NCBI GenBank assembly: GCA_026874595.1
Contig: CM049306.1
Span: 3,114,019 to 3,178,018 of the forward strand
Reading direction: 5' to 3'
Source: Sipunculus nudus
Lineage: Eukaryota; Annelida; Sipuncula; Golfingiida; Sipunculidae
Length of the DNA stretch: 64,000 nt
Within the stretch, counting starts at the first letter, position 1. Each line of letters begins with the position of its first letter. The notes beneath the pieces are model-generated. The model did not search any database. It had not been told where the DNA came from and saw nothing but the letters and a program-made list of their open reading frames with translations. Shown here piece after piece: positions 35,142 to 47,520 of this stretch. The position numbers and the translations under genes were made by a program.

Positions 35142-37150
35142 CCCATTGGTCTCGACACTCAGCTGAATTTGTCTATAAGAATATGTTTATGAGCTCTTTC
35201 AAAATATCAGTCCTATGATCAGTTTGAAGTCAACCTGTCTACCCAAACATCCATTAACAAATTTTTGAATGGAAGGGCCCTATGACCTTGACTTTTGACC
35301 AAGTGGCCCAAAAATAAAAAAAGAACTTTCCACTTTTGGAAGGTGCACAATGGAAGAGTTAGACTTTAATTCATCCACAATCTTTTTAAAGAAGTGGATC
35401 CTGTGACCGTTAGTGTTGGGACGATATGGGTTTTTTTTAATCATGATAATTATTCAAATTTAATCGCGATATACCGTGATATCGCGATATTTTTAATTAT
35501 TTATAATGGCATAAATAAGCCATCAATAATGATATTTATAACAACCACCTTAAAGTCTTGACTATATACAAGGGGTTAAGTATTAATGTCATTTATACCT
35601 ATTGTGCCAGTACCACAGAATGACCCATTACGTGATGTAAGTTGCATGAAGGTCCTGCAGGTGTGCAAGCTTGAGGCGCGGGAAGTCCTGCCCCCATCGT
35701 CGAATCACGCTTGTCAGAACTTTCCATCAGTTTCCTATAGCTACATAAAAGCCGGAGAATCCCGGCGAATTTTCGGAGAGCGTGTTATACCAATCATGGC
35801 TAAATATACTATCCCAATTTTATATGGCAAAATATGCAACCTGTATGGAATGTTCGATTCAGTTGTGACACTTTTATGTTGACATTTTCGTTCTATGCAA
35901 TAAAAGTGGAAATATGTGTATTTATTGCTCTTTCATTATAATGTTATTTTCTCCTGGAATTCTCAAGCTTATGTCCTCTCTGATTCATCCTGCTACTTCC
36001 ATACATTTCCGACTAATCCCGAAGTCTGTAAACACACGGTTCCCCCACACGCGTGTATTCAAATACATGTGGTTTATAAAATAAATGTAATTCTTTGAAA
36101 TAAATTTATTTGAACCTCAAGGGCTTGCTTGTGAACCAAAATTGTGAACAAAAATTAATATTGTGGTATTGCGATAATAGGAAAGTTGACGGTATGATAA
36201 CCGTAGCTGTCAGATATCGTGATAATACCGTATACAGGTAACCGTCCCAACCCTAGTCAGAACTTTCCATCAGTTTCCTATAGCTACATAAAAGCCGGAG
36301 AATCCTGGCGAATTTTCAGAGAGCGTGTTATACCAATCATGGCTAAATATACTATCCCAATTTTATATGGCAAAATATGCAACCTGTATGGAATGTTCGA
36401 TTCAGTTGTGACACTTTTATGTTGACATTTTCGTTCTATGCAATAAAAGCGGAAATATGTGTATTTATTGCTCTTTCATTATAATGTTATTTTCTCCTGG
36501 AATTCTCAAGCTTATGTCCTCTCTGATTCATCCTTCTACTTCCATACATTTCCGACTAATCCCGAAGTCTGTAAACACACGGTTCCCCCACACGCGTGTA
36601 TTCAAATACATGTGGTTTATAAAAATAAATGTAATTCTTTGAAATAAATTTATTTGAACCTCAAGGGCTTGCTTGTGAACCAAAATCGTGAACAAAAATT
36701 AATATCGTGGTATCGCGATAATAGGAAAGTTGACGGTATGATAACCGTAGCTGTCAGATATCGTGATAATACCGTATACTGGTAACCGTCCCAACCCTAT
36801 TGACCGTGACCTTTGATCTCATAACCCCAATATCAATAGAGTTTTAACTTTAGTGGTGGTCCATATATAAGTCAAGTTTGAAACCAATATTTCAATCCAA
36901 ACTGGAGCTATCATCTTGAAATTACTATGTGGACAGATGGCCCCCTTGATCTTTGACCTTGTTGCCCCAATATCCATATGTTTCTTCCAATATTGGTAGG
37001 TGAGCTATATCTGGAAGATGGAAAATTTTGGGTGAAAAGTTTGCCTTAGAATACATACATAATTTTTTAAAGAAGTGAGTCCTCTGACCTTGACCTTTGA
37101 CCTCATGACCCCCAGTTCAATAAAGATTCTTACTGAAACCCAGTGTGTTA
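35142..37150 (+). mobile_element. Pearl-like core-repeat element 3, interrupted by a hAT dimer
   Basis: Starts AGAGACCCATTGGTCTCGAC with ACTCAGCTGAATTT, a variant of the element start at 9080. Core units with TGACC runs continue to about 35410 and resume at 36800; a perfect TGACCTTTGACCT is at 37091-37103. The break is the hAT-like dimer at 35411-36799. Confidence 0.65.
35403..36807. mobile_element. hAT-like MITE, tandem dimer
   Basis: The element is 35411-36799. The left end is TAGTGTTGGGACGATATGGG and the right end CGTCCCAACCCTA, giving TIRs TAG(T/G)GTTGGGACG. The flanks GTGACCGT and TTGACCGT are an 8-bp duplication with one mismatch. The interior has ATATCGCGATAT-type palindromes. A second, nearly identical partial copy starts at 36256 (equivalent to 35713, period 543 bp) directly after an internal right end ending CCCTA at 36255. 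No transposase is present. Confidence 0.8.
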
Positions 37151-37189
37151 ATTGATTATAATTGGTTCGTTAAGTTCCTGGAGACTTGT

Positions 37190-39774
37190 GGTGCTACAAG
37201 TCATCCTAGCTATAGTCATGGTCCTTTGATGGGCCTACAGTAAGTGTTATATAAAAGTTACATTTCATAAACAAATAACGTGTGAAGTTGATTATGTTTT
37301 CAAAAATTAAATATATCGCAATATGAGTTAAGAATTAATCCCACAAAGTTTGACCAATATTCCTGATTTTAAAACTAGGTTTAATGGTGTTATTCACACC
37401 TAGGCCCAGCCAACTTTAAGGGATATAAATGAAATGCTACAAAGTATTTATACCTTCTTAAATCTTGTCAGTTAGCACTTACATTAGATCCTAATATTTT
37501 ATCACATTTGAATATTAGGATTGAATTCCTGAACATTTTTTTATTTTAAAAAATCAGAATTGTACAAGTCTCAACAAAAAGAATTTATTTAACATTAAAA
37601 TTTTAAGATTCGCCGTGTTTATTAGTCCTGTGTATTGAAGGAGTGGGTGGGGGGAAGGGTCTCTGTTGTTACTGCTCATTGCTGAAAAAAATGTGAATAT
37701 TTACAGTATATCATATATAACTGAATATTTAAATTGATTGACAAATCTAAATTGCATCAACATTAATACTTAATTTAGTCAGGTAACATCACATAATGCA
37801 CACAGATATAGTTCTTTTTTTTATAAAATATTTTTTTTTTAATTTGCAAAGCAATAAATGAAAATAACACTCTAGAATTCACAATTTTAAACTGCACCTT
37901 TATTTATCCATGATTTGTTTCATATACTGTTATGGAACCTAATATAAACAGATCACGTATGGGTGATGATCACAAATTCTGTAACGGAAATAAAAAAAAT
38001 GAGATTCTGTAACACTAGGCTGCGTGAAATTTCTAGGGGAATGAATAAAGAAGTCAGTGGTTTTTTGTTAACAAATAACTATAATTTATTCTTAAAACAA
38101 CCCTAACATTACAATACACTAAATCAATATAATTATACAGTAAAACAGCGGTATAACAACAAATCAATACAATCACACAAAAATAATGTGCACGGTACCT
38201 GGATACCAACGCCGTCACAATGATAAGTTCTTTAAATGTATTCTCTCGGAGAATGACAGTCCAGTGTAAAGCTCTTGTAACAATTCAGAAAGTAAACTGA
38301 AGTCCAAATGCACAAAATCCAGGAGAAACACATTGGATAAGGTCCCAGAAACTCTGCGTCCGCCGGAAAACTTCTCTGTTCTCTGCCCCTGGCTCTAAAA
38401 CACAACCCCTTTATATACTCTTCAACCCAAGCCGAGAATTTTCCACCTATTAGAACATTCAAAGAATAATACATTATACACAGTAAGCATGCATCACAGG
38501 AATTATCTAGAAGAACGTAGCCGTGTGTATCCCCCACACACCAGGGTCATCATGTGACCCACGACCAGGTGTGAAAGCCCAAGGCTATCATGACAACGAG
38601 AGTTCAACCAGTACGGATTAAACATAGAATGTAACAAACGGCCCAGTGAGGGTGTTACAACATGAGTTAAGCCCGTGTCACACAATAAAAAGAGCACCTG
38701 TAACAATATTATCAAATTATGCCTACTGATGGGTTAACTTATATTTTGTTTAATTATTTAAAAGGAAATAATTTCTTGAAAATGCTACATCAGAACAACG
38801 TGGCATCTCTTGGATTACTTCTTGAATTAATATTTCAAGAAAAGTTGTGCACATTGGGTTAAAAAACAGCTTTACATTTATAGAAATACAGTTGACAATA
38901 ACAAACCATGTATTGCAATAGAATTGGTGATGGTAGTGGTGGGGGGGTTAGGGTAGGGCCCATGAGAATAAGTGTTTGTTTATTGCAGCAGGGGTGTTCT
39001 GCCAGTGCTGCATCACTAATAGGTTTACCTAGGCAAGGCTGTAGCGAGCAAGAGTGGGGTCTTGGATATACAAAATGCAAATACATTAGAGCATCTGAAA
39101 AACTTAAATAATTAGATTAATTTTTAAGCTTTTACTTTCAAATTTTCAGAATTTAACAGATTAAATCCACATGTATCCCAGCTGTGAAAAATAAATTAAA
39201 TATACGAGAATAAAACGTGCCGTGGTCAAATTTGGGCAAAATTTAAGGTACCACTTTATATTTTTGCTAATATTTTATAAAATTTAAAAGATTGTGATCT
39301 GATTTTGGGTAAACAATTAAATTTTGATTAATTAAAGTTATATTACTGAAAGAAAGTCCCTAGCTTTAACATTTTTTTTGTGTTAAGTGACCAAATATTT
39401 TTCCTGAAGTTTTACGAAGTGCAATATGTTTGGGCCCATACTTGTTTAAATTATATAATACAGACCTAATTTCTGGCATTTACACAGGAACTATAGAGAA
39501 GAATATTTATGGTAAATATGAGGAAAAACAGATGAGTGGTTTTGATATTAGGCAGTTCTGTAGTGTGAAAATAGGTATTTAATAAAAAATTGAGGTTTTT
39601 CCTTAATTTCTCAAAGGAATAAAGTCGCAAAGACCCAGTTTTGGGCTTGGTAGGAGATCTTGGGGACATCTAACATTATGCCAAATTTTGGATTCCTAGG
39701 CCTTATGGACAGGCAGACGGACGACGGAAAATGGACCACGACTATAGCTCAGATGACTTATAGTCAGCTGAGCT
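37190..39774 (+). mobile_element. CAAGGG-family element, 5' truncated, with solo LTR inside
   Basis: Shares interior sequence with 10830-11250 (GCCTACAGTAAGTGTTATAT onward) and ends in the AGCT hairpin terminus at 39774 after a GGAC-rich tract, with AA outside. A canonical CAAGGG start is lacking. It is interrupted by the LTR candidate at 38008-38659. Confidence 0.6.
38008..38659 (-). mobile_element. Candidate solo LTR (652 bp)
   Basis: On the - strand it runs from TGTAACACCCTCAC to AGTGTTACA, i.e. TG...CA ends with 7-bp inverted repeats TGTAACA/TGTTACA. It contains a TATA-like GAGTATATAAAGGGG (about 38405-38420) and, further on, a GAATAAATTATAG polyadenylation-like signal, in the order expected for an LTR. 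The flanking 5-mers do not match, so a target duplication is not shown. No internal gag or pol is adjacent. Confidence 0.5.
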
Positions 39775-39829
39775 AAAAATTCTGTTGTGAATGTAAGGCT
39801 TCATATGCATGCTGATAAACTAAGTGTCA

Positions 39830-40030
39830 ATACAAACAAAACAAGAGATGCTTATATCAAACAAAACAAGAGAGGCTTATATCAAACAAAACAAGGGAGG
39901 CTTATATCAAACAAAACAAGAGGCTTAAATTAAACAAAATAAGAGAAGCTTATCTCAAACAAAACAAGAGACTTATGTCAAAGAAAACAAGATAGGCTTT
40001 TCTCAAACAAAACAAGAGCGGCTTAAATCA
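39830..40030. repeat. 25-bp tandem repeat, about 8 copies
   Basis: Unit AAACAAAACAAGAGAGGCTT followed by ATATC, with substitutions and a few short deletions. It lies 170 bp upstream of the splice acceptor of HIGD2A-like exon 2. Confidence 0.85.
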
Positions 40031-40198
40031 ATCATTATCGATAGGTGGGATGTTATATATGTGATTAACTGTAGGTGAGACTATTTTTTAGTATTTGTTA
40101 ACTTCATAATAAAAGTTTTATTTGTATTTAATATGTGAATTCATCATTACTGTGTCACATTTTCAATATAGCAATCTATTTATCTTCATATTTTTCAG

Positions 40199-40389
40199 GT
40201 CTTGGTGTAACATGTTTCGCACTTATATACGGGATACGGAATATGATGAAAGGAGACACAGCCATGTCACAGAAGATGATGCGATTACGTGTAGGAGCAC
40301 AAAGTTTCACTGTGGTGGCCCTACTGGGTGGCATTGTGTATAGTGCCCAGAAGAATCAGAAACTGACGAGCAAACCAGTCAGGGACTGA
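40199..40389 (+). CDS. HIGD2A: HIG1 domain family member 2A-like, exon 2 (C-terminal)
   Basis: Follows a polypyrimidine tract and acceptor TTTTTCAG. The first two bases complete Gly56, and the frame runs to TGA at 40387-40389, giving 118 aa in total (human HIGD2A is about 106). It holds both membrane helices (about 53-69 and 90-105) with the loop between. The loop carries Gln80-x3-Arg84-x-Arg86-x3-Gln90, the QRRQ motif of type-2 (Rcf1-like) HIG1 proteins; type-1 members have a different motif here. Predicted location: inner mitochondrial membrane, aiding cytochrome c oxidase and supercomplex assembly. The C-terminus ends with a basic stretch. Confidence 0.93.
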
Positions 40390-40965
40390 ACAGATGTCAT
40401 GTGATAGTTGTGACAAGACTGCAGGTTACCAGGTGTGACATGTAGCATGCCACAGACATAACAGGGCAGAGGACGTTAGTCTTCATAACATAAAAATCAA
40501 GTTAATCTGTAGTAACACCTTCACAAAGCACCATCCCCCAGTAGTTTTGGGTGCTGTGATTTGAAGGAAAGCCGACTTAAGCTGTGACTTGTTTTAGCTT
40601 GGGTCAGAACTATGCACAAATTTTCAAGCATTTTATCAAATCTGGAGAACGACAAACAGAGAAAAAGAAAGCTGAAATAACTCCTTGTACACTTTGGAAT
40701 CTTAGTGTGTCATGTCACATCTGATATTTTGATGAATATTACTCATTAGTACCAGAGTCTGGTCTCGCTGTGAATGTGTGAGACTGGATACAGCAAAGCA
40801 ATACATGTGAGACTGGATACAGGAAAGCTATACAACAGAAGAACAGAAGAACTAGAGAGGTTTGACTGGAAAATACAAACTGGCATGAAGACCATGCATA
40901 CAGAGTGACTTTACAACTGAATAAAACTATAATGTATGAATCTGAATAAAGAAATGTGAATTAAC
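40390..40965 (+). other. HIGD2A-like 3' UTR with poly(A) signals
   Basis: Non-repetitive sequence after the stop codon with AATAAA at 40920-40925 and 40945-40950. The end of the transcript is therefore expected at about 40940-40975. Confidence 0.6.
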
Positions 40966-41007
40966 ATTTGGCTCAGTTTTTTGATTGGTAACTTGAAAAG
41001 AGTAGAT

Positions 41008-41155
41008 TGCAAGGGCAGATCCAGGATTTAGGAAAAGGGGGGGGGGGGTCTAAGGGGTCCGGACCACAAAATTTTGTCTGAAGCCCTTAAAAAACGTTTT
41101 CTGATGAAAAAGGGGGGGGTCTGGACCCCCCCCCCCCCTGGGATCCGCTTCTGGA
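41008..41155. repeat. Small GATCC-ended inverted-repeat element
   Basis: The left side GGGCAGATCCAGGATTTAGG and the right side, reverse-complemented (AGAAGCGGATCCCAGG), are similar. G-rich tracts follow the left and C-rich tracts precede the right end, so the roughly 145-bp unit can fold. It looks like a short MITE. Confidence 0.45.
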
Positions 41156-42585
41156 TTGGTATAGTACACCCTTACATGGCAACACTTACTGAAACACCTG
41201 CACACATCAGACTGCTTGAACTGAACCATCTTAACACTAATATTAAAAACACTGGTAATTATACAATTGCATTTATTGTCAGAGGTTCATGTACATATAT
41301 AAAGCATTTTCCTGACATGACCAACTTCCTTCTACATCAGAAAATAATGTACATCAAAACTTAAAGCAACATGAAGTATAACTTACAAACAGTGCACGTT
41401 TTATCAGAACTTTGGCTGGACTGGAATTATCAGTTTGAATGAAAGGACAAACATTTGTCATGGTAGTCTAATACCTTATTTGCCACACTTTATGCTGTAT
41501 TTGTTATCAAGATGCCCATTGATGTGGCTTTATGACTATATGGAACATTCTCTGAATTCACAAGAATTAAAGGAAATTAATGAGAGTAACAATGAATGAA
41601 TGGTTCTAATAATGATCACTGTACGTTTTGTCACTTTCCAGATAAAATAGGATATTTTAAACTATTTTCTTAATTTAAAAATAATAACGCTTAAATAAAG
41701 CAATCCTGAACCTGCAGAATTCAATAGATAAATATTTTATGATACAAAAATCTGTGATTGTATGTTGACTAAATCTCATGTTGCACTTCGTAATAAAATT
41801 AATAATAGTAAATTCAGATTTCTTGAAAAATATTTAAAACGCTACAGACACAAGCCCCCATTCTCTTCTCGTAAATTCTACTGGCAATCACAGCAACAAT
41901 CAACTAATCTGCTTCCAAACTTGCTACTCTCCTGATTTTTACAGTAAACACTTCAATGATACTTAATTAAGACCTGAGAATCTGCACTCTTTAAACGACT
42001 TAATTCATGGAATTCCTACATTGCCCAAATAGCGCAAGTGATAGAAAGACTGGCTTTAATGGGGCTTGAGCATATTACATATATGTATATTAAAATACAA
42101 TTTTAATTGAATGAAATAATTTTAATTACAATTAAACAGATTTCTTAACATAAAGCTACAATTACACTGAAACACAACACATTCCTCATCAAGCATTCTT
42201 TTACATGGTCTTCTCCAGCCCTGACAACCAAGGAGGCATCACAAACGGTTTCTGATGAAAGTTTTTTTCTGATGATAAATATCTAATGTGCATTTTTATA
42301 TTTTATTCATGTACAAGTAAAGTAATTCTAATACATTAGCCGGCACTTGAAATATACAGAACCATTTTCTACATCTATACAAATGATAAGGCATCACACT
42401 ATGTTACAAAGGCTTGGTAAACCAGCTGTGACTGACTCCACGATGGAGCATATATTTAATTGAGCAACTTGAAGGCAATATATGAGTTAGCAGACATGAT
42501 TAATAGTACAGCTCACTATTCTATTAAGCTGAAGACTGATATGTACACAGGGACAGCTGTGCGTGATTGTCAGACCTTGCTAAAA
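41156..42585. other. Intergenic sequence, nothing recognised
   Basis: AT-rich DNA without clear repeats, long frames or RNA genes. Confidence 0.45.
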
Positions 42586-44454
42586 CAAGGGACCCATGGG
42601 TCACGGCGCTCAGCTGAAAATTTTGCAAATGCAAAATATGCAAAATATTCTATTGTAATGTTTTTCATTTATATAAGCATATGAGAACCTAAGAGGAAAG
42701 GGGCCCTCCTACTTGGTTATAGTAAAGTTCTAAATATATGATTGCAAACTAATACTCTGACAAGACTGTCATGAAGAAAAACAGTAAAAGTGTTGAGATA
42801 CTGTGATGCATATGAAAAATTTACAGATGGACAGGCAAGTGGACAGAATGGACTAATACCTTTATTTCACTTTCAAGGGAATAATGCATTTAAGTTTATA
42901 TATAAGCCTATTCTTTTAAGCATATCAACTTTCTACATAACAGTTTTTACCTTATTCATTTTTTTTTTATTTACAAGTTTTATAAATTTTTAATAAAAAA
43001 CTGAAAATATAAGTTAAAATATTGAATTCTAAGTTGCAATCATTATTTTGCCAGAGTGTAGCTCATATTGGGTCATATTATGCATACACATATATTTTAT
43101 TATTTTTAAATCACAAATGTTTAAACTGAAATTAAAAGAAAATAATGCCACAACATGGCATCTACAAGATTATTCCTTGAATCACTATTTAAAAGTTTTG
43201 CACATTGGAGTTTTCAGTACATGCTTAATTTTATTCACCGAAATAAAATAAAAGATTCAGTAAATTTTGGTAAAATAAAAATATCTTTTCAAATAAAATA
43301 TACACACTGTTGGTTGAATGAGGGACAAACAAGATCATTGTGCTAATAACTATCTCGGCTATAATTTATTACTGGAATTAATAGTCAATTTCACACCTGG
43401 TGAAGTTTTTAATCTTCTGAAGTAAGAATTTACTTATCTTATAAACATCCACACTTTCATAGCAATACACCACTTTGTGGACACAATTAAATGTGCACTT
43501 TAATCATTGTAACCCTGGTGGTACAATTCAAAATCTAAAATGTAGCATAGCCAAGAATAAATGAAAATACAGAAAAATTATAACATTCATCTAGTTAATG
43601 CACCATCTTGGGGGGGGGGGGGGGAGGGCAGGGCAGAGTGGAAGCCTGCTAGTAGTGGCCAAGCTGGGCCAAGGCAAGCTGCCTGGGGTGGGTTACATAA
43701 TGCAAGTGAAGGCTGTGTTACTGGGTGGGCTAGATGTAAACAACACTTGACATGGTGTATGAAAACTTGAATAAAAGCTACTCTTTTCAATCAATTCCTT
43801 TGAAATTTCAAATTTAAAAGATTAAATCCTTATGTATATATGCTGTGAAAATTAAATCAACAGTGCTTACAGGGAAAAAATGTGCCATTGCCAAAGTTGG
43901 ACAAAATTTAAGGTATTGATTTTTTATTTATGCTAATAACTTGAAAAATTTGCAAAATTCAGATCTAATTTTTGGTAAACAATTGAATCTTGATTAAATA
44001 AAGTTATATTCCTGAAAAAAAAGTCCCCAGCTTCAGCAATTCTCATGTTAGGTGAGTAAATATATTTCCTGATTTTTTAAAAATTGCATTATATTTGGGC
44101 CCATAACTTCAAAATAATACCTAATACTGACATAATTTTTGGTATGTTCATAGAAAATGTATGGAAGAATATGAATACTAAATATGATCAAAAACATCAT
44201 TGGTTTTGACATTAGGCAGCCTTGAAGTGTAACAATGGCTTTTTTATGGAAAACGGAGGTTTTTCCTTAATATCTCGAAGGAACGAAGTCCTAATGACCC
44301 AATTTTCGGTATGGTAGGAGATTTTGGGGACATGTAATGGTATGCAAAATTTTGGATACGTAGGTCCAACGGTTTTAAAACGTGCCCTGTTAACGGCCGG
44401 ACGACGGACAAAGGACCACGACTATAGCTCAGATAACTTACAGTCAGCTGAGCT
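42586..44454 (+). mobile_element. CAAGGG...GAGCT element, copy C (1.87 kb)
   Basis: 5' motif CAAGGGACCCATGGGTCAC at 42586, 3' hairpin ending GTCAGCTGAGCT at 44454, with AA on both sides. The interior matches copies A and B from about 42645 onward, but about 1.2 kb of their sequence is missing, so this is an internal deletion form. A poly-G tract is at about 43611. Confidence 0.75.
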
Positions 44455-45399
44455 AAAAACATATTCATGCTGATGTATGAAAGTAAAAACATTTGGTAAT
44501 TGTGCTGTAATTTTGGGGACCTAATAAATATGAGGGTCTGGTGGAATATAAATGCATAGTAATGTCCTGATCATGAAAAAAAGCTGCTGGTCACCCGATC
44601 TTCCCTGCTTCATAATTATCCAAAATTCTGTATTCTCTGATTGATTTCTTATTTCATGGTTTACTGGCATTCACGGTAAGGTATTGGTCAATCACATTTA
44701 ACTGTCTCTATCAGTCAGCTAGAATGTTCACAAATGAATACTTAACTTGTGTAAGGAAACTGTTTAAAGCAAATAAAAACATGAAACTGCCATACACCTG
44801 TTTTACAGGATATTTTTTATGAACTTGGGACATTAACAAATTACTGGTATAATATGTATTAGTCTCTTGCTGCTGGTCATTACAATCAGACATTTACAGT
44901 GTGCTCTGATTTACCTTTGTAGTCTCACAGCAAATGTCTTCTTTCTCAAACCTGTGGAGTTTGCCAGCAGTATTTTGTGTGTGTACAAAAGACATACATA
45001 AAACATCAATCTTTACACAGCAACACTCATCCCTTTTATACAGGCTGTATAGGATAACTTCAAATTAATGACCATCAGAAATATGGCACACCCTTCCTGA
45101 ATTATACAAAAGTTGACTGCAATTTACACAGGAGGCTTCAGCATACAAGCTTACGCAAATTGTTCTGGGAGGATACATCCATGTATAACACAATTTAAGT
45201 GAAAACAAATACAAATAATAAAACTATAAACAAAGTTGAATTGTTTCTTGAACTGGATGGTAAATTAATGGAGATCTTACAATGATATAAACAATAAACA
45301 AGATCCATGTTTTATACATCTTGTATTAGCGGTACAGAACTTATACAGGAACAATACTAAACTGCATACAAAAAGGAAAGCTCTGACAACCCTGACATG
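44455..45399. other. Intergenic sequence, nothing recognised
   Basis: No repeat family and no convincing exon. It could include the end of the ARL-like 3' UTR, but no clear poly(A) signal was found on the - strand. Confidence 0.4.
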
Positions 45400-47215
45400 T
45401 TTTTTTTAACCTGTTTAACAGTAGGACAGCCTTTCATGTGCTGTTCATATTTCAGGGTTGAAATTAAGGAAGCCTTTAATATCCTGCTCTGATACCAAAC
45501 AATTGATAGTAAAGTAGCCTTTCTTTTCTTGGTCCGATACCAGACAAGCTGGTTATTAAGGTAGCCTATCATATCCCACTCCACTCTGATACCAGATAGG
45601 GTGGTAATTAAGGTAGTCCTTCATTTCCTGCTCTGATACCAAACAGGGTTGACATTAAGGTATTTTTTTTTTATTTCCTGCTCTGATACCATATAGGTTG
45701 GACATTAAGGTAGTCTATCATATCCTGCTCTGATACCAGATGAGAGGAAATTAAGGTTGCTTTTCATATCCTGCTCTGATAAAAGACAGGTTTGACATGA
45801 AGGTAGCTTTTCATATCCTGCTCTGATACCAGACTGGTTGGACATTAAGGTAGCCTTTCATATCCTGCTTTGATAACAGACAGGTTGGACATTAAGGTAG
45901 CCTTTCATGACCAGCTCCGATACCAGATATGGTGGACATTAAGGTAGCTTTTCATATCCTGCTCTGACACCAGATAGGGTGGTAATTAAGGCAGTCTTTC
46001 ATTTCCTGCTCTGATATCAGACAGGGTTGGTCATTAAGGTAGCTTTTCATATCCTGCTATGATACCAGACGTGTGGACATTACGGTAGCCCTTTCATATC
46101 CTGCTCTGATAACAGACAGGTTGGACATTAAGGTTGCTTTTCATGACCAGCTCCGATACCAGATATGGTGGACATTAAGGTAGCTTTTCATATCCTGCTC
46201 TGACACCAGATAGGGTGGTAATTAAGGCAGTCTTTCATTTCCTGCTCTGATATCAGACAGGGTTGGACATTAAGGTAGCTTTTCATATCCTGCTATGATA
46301 CCAGACGTGTGGACATTACGGTAGCCTTTTCATATCCTGCTCTGATAACAGACAGGTTGGACATTAAGGTAGCCTTTCATATCCTGCTATGATACCAGAC
46401 GGGTGGACATTACGATAGCCCTTTCATATCCTGCTCTGATAACAGACAGGTTGGACACTAAGGTAGCCTTTCATGACCAGCTCCGATACCAGATATGGTG
46501 GACATTAAGGTAGCTTTTCATATCCTGCTCTGACAACAGATAGGGTGGTAATTAAGGCAGTCTTTCATTTCCTGCTCTGATATCAGACAGGGTTGGACAT
46601 TAAGGTAGCTTTTCATATCCTGCTCTGACACCAGATAGGGTGGTAATTAAGGCAGTCTTTCATTTCCTGCTCTGATATCAGACAGGGTTGGTCATTAAGG
46701 TAGCTTTTCATATCCTGCTATGATACCAGACATGTGGACATTACGGTAGCCTTTTCATATCCTGCTGTGATAACAGACAGGTTGGACATTAAGGTTGCTT
46801 TTCATGACCAGTTCCGATACCAGATATGGTGGACATTAAGGTAGCTTTTCATATCCTGCTTTGACACCAGATAGGGTGGTAATTAAGGCAGTCTTTCATT
46901 TCCTGCTCTGATATCAGACAGGGTTGGACATTAAGGTAGCTTTTCATATCCTGCTATGATACCAGACGTGTGGACATTACGGTAGCCTTTTCATATCCTG
47001 CTCTGATAACAGACAGGTTGGACATTAAGGTAGCCTTTCATGACCAGCTCTGATACCAGATAGGTTGAACTTTTAGGTAGCCTTTTCATATCCTGCTCTG
47101 ATACCAGATGGGGAGGATATTAAAGTAGTCTTTCACTTGTTGCTCTCATTCTAGGCAGGGTTGACATTAAGGTAGCCTTTCCCTGATTTCAGACATTGTT
47201 TTATATCCTGCTCTG
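45400..47215. repeat. 48-bp minisatellite with higher-order structure
   Basis: Unit TCATATCCTGCTCTGATACC continuing AGACAGGTTGGACATTAAGGTAGCCTTT; about 36 copies. A marker variant beginning CATGACCAG(C/T)TCCGATACC recurs at 45906, 46142, 46472 and 46803, and a related CATGACCAGCTCTGATACC at 47038. Spacings are about 236 or 331 bp, so blocks of five or seven units were copied together. It lies about 300 bp downstream of the ARL-like stop codon and may be part of its 3' UTR. Confidence 0.93.
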
Positions 47216-47520
47216 ATACCGAGCACATATGTGTCTCATATATGCTCCCCTCACATCAAACAGGTCTGACAAAGAAGTGTCCTTTAAGTCCTTTTCGGAC
47301 TGACCTTAAACCATTCAGAGGCTCATTTAAAGTATCAAGAAACTTTCATAAACTGCTCTAGAAAAAGGAAGCCTTTATGATAGTTGTTGTTCACTTGGAT
47401 TAATGAAATGAAGAGTGATGGTGTACACTACATGGAGTGCACATTCCATAATATTGTGACCATACACAACTGACTGACACGATGTAATCAAGTCAAGTTC
47501 ATATTTACTTTATAATGGCC

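Larger units (their letters stand above)
20527..40198 (+). other. HIGD2A-like intron 1 (19,672 bp)
   Basis: Bounded by GTATGT (20527) and TTTTTCAG (ending 40198), phase 1. It is almost entirely repeat DNA: core-repeat mosaics, at least two full CAAGGG elements, a hAT dimer, an LTR candidate and a 25-bp satellite just upstream of the acceptor. I found no further HIG1-like exon inside, and none is needed because the domain is complete when exons 1 and 2 are joined. Confidence 0.8.

Noticed and set aside
35586-35882. 98-aa frame, repeated in part at 36219-36425
   Set aside because: Part of the hAT-like MITE and its duplicate; the duplicate explains the apparent conservation.
38232-38537. 101-aa frame on the - strand
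   Set aside because: Lies inside the LTR candidate, which is regulatory sequence; no protein similarity seen.
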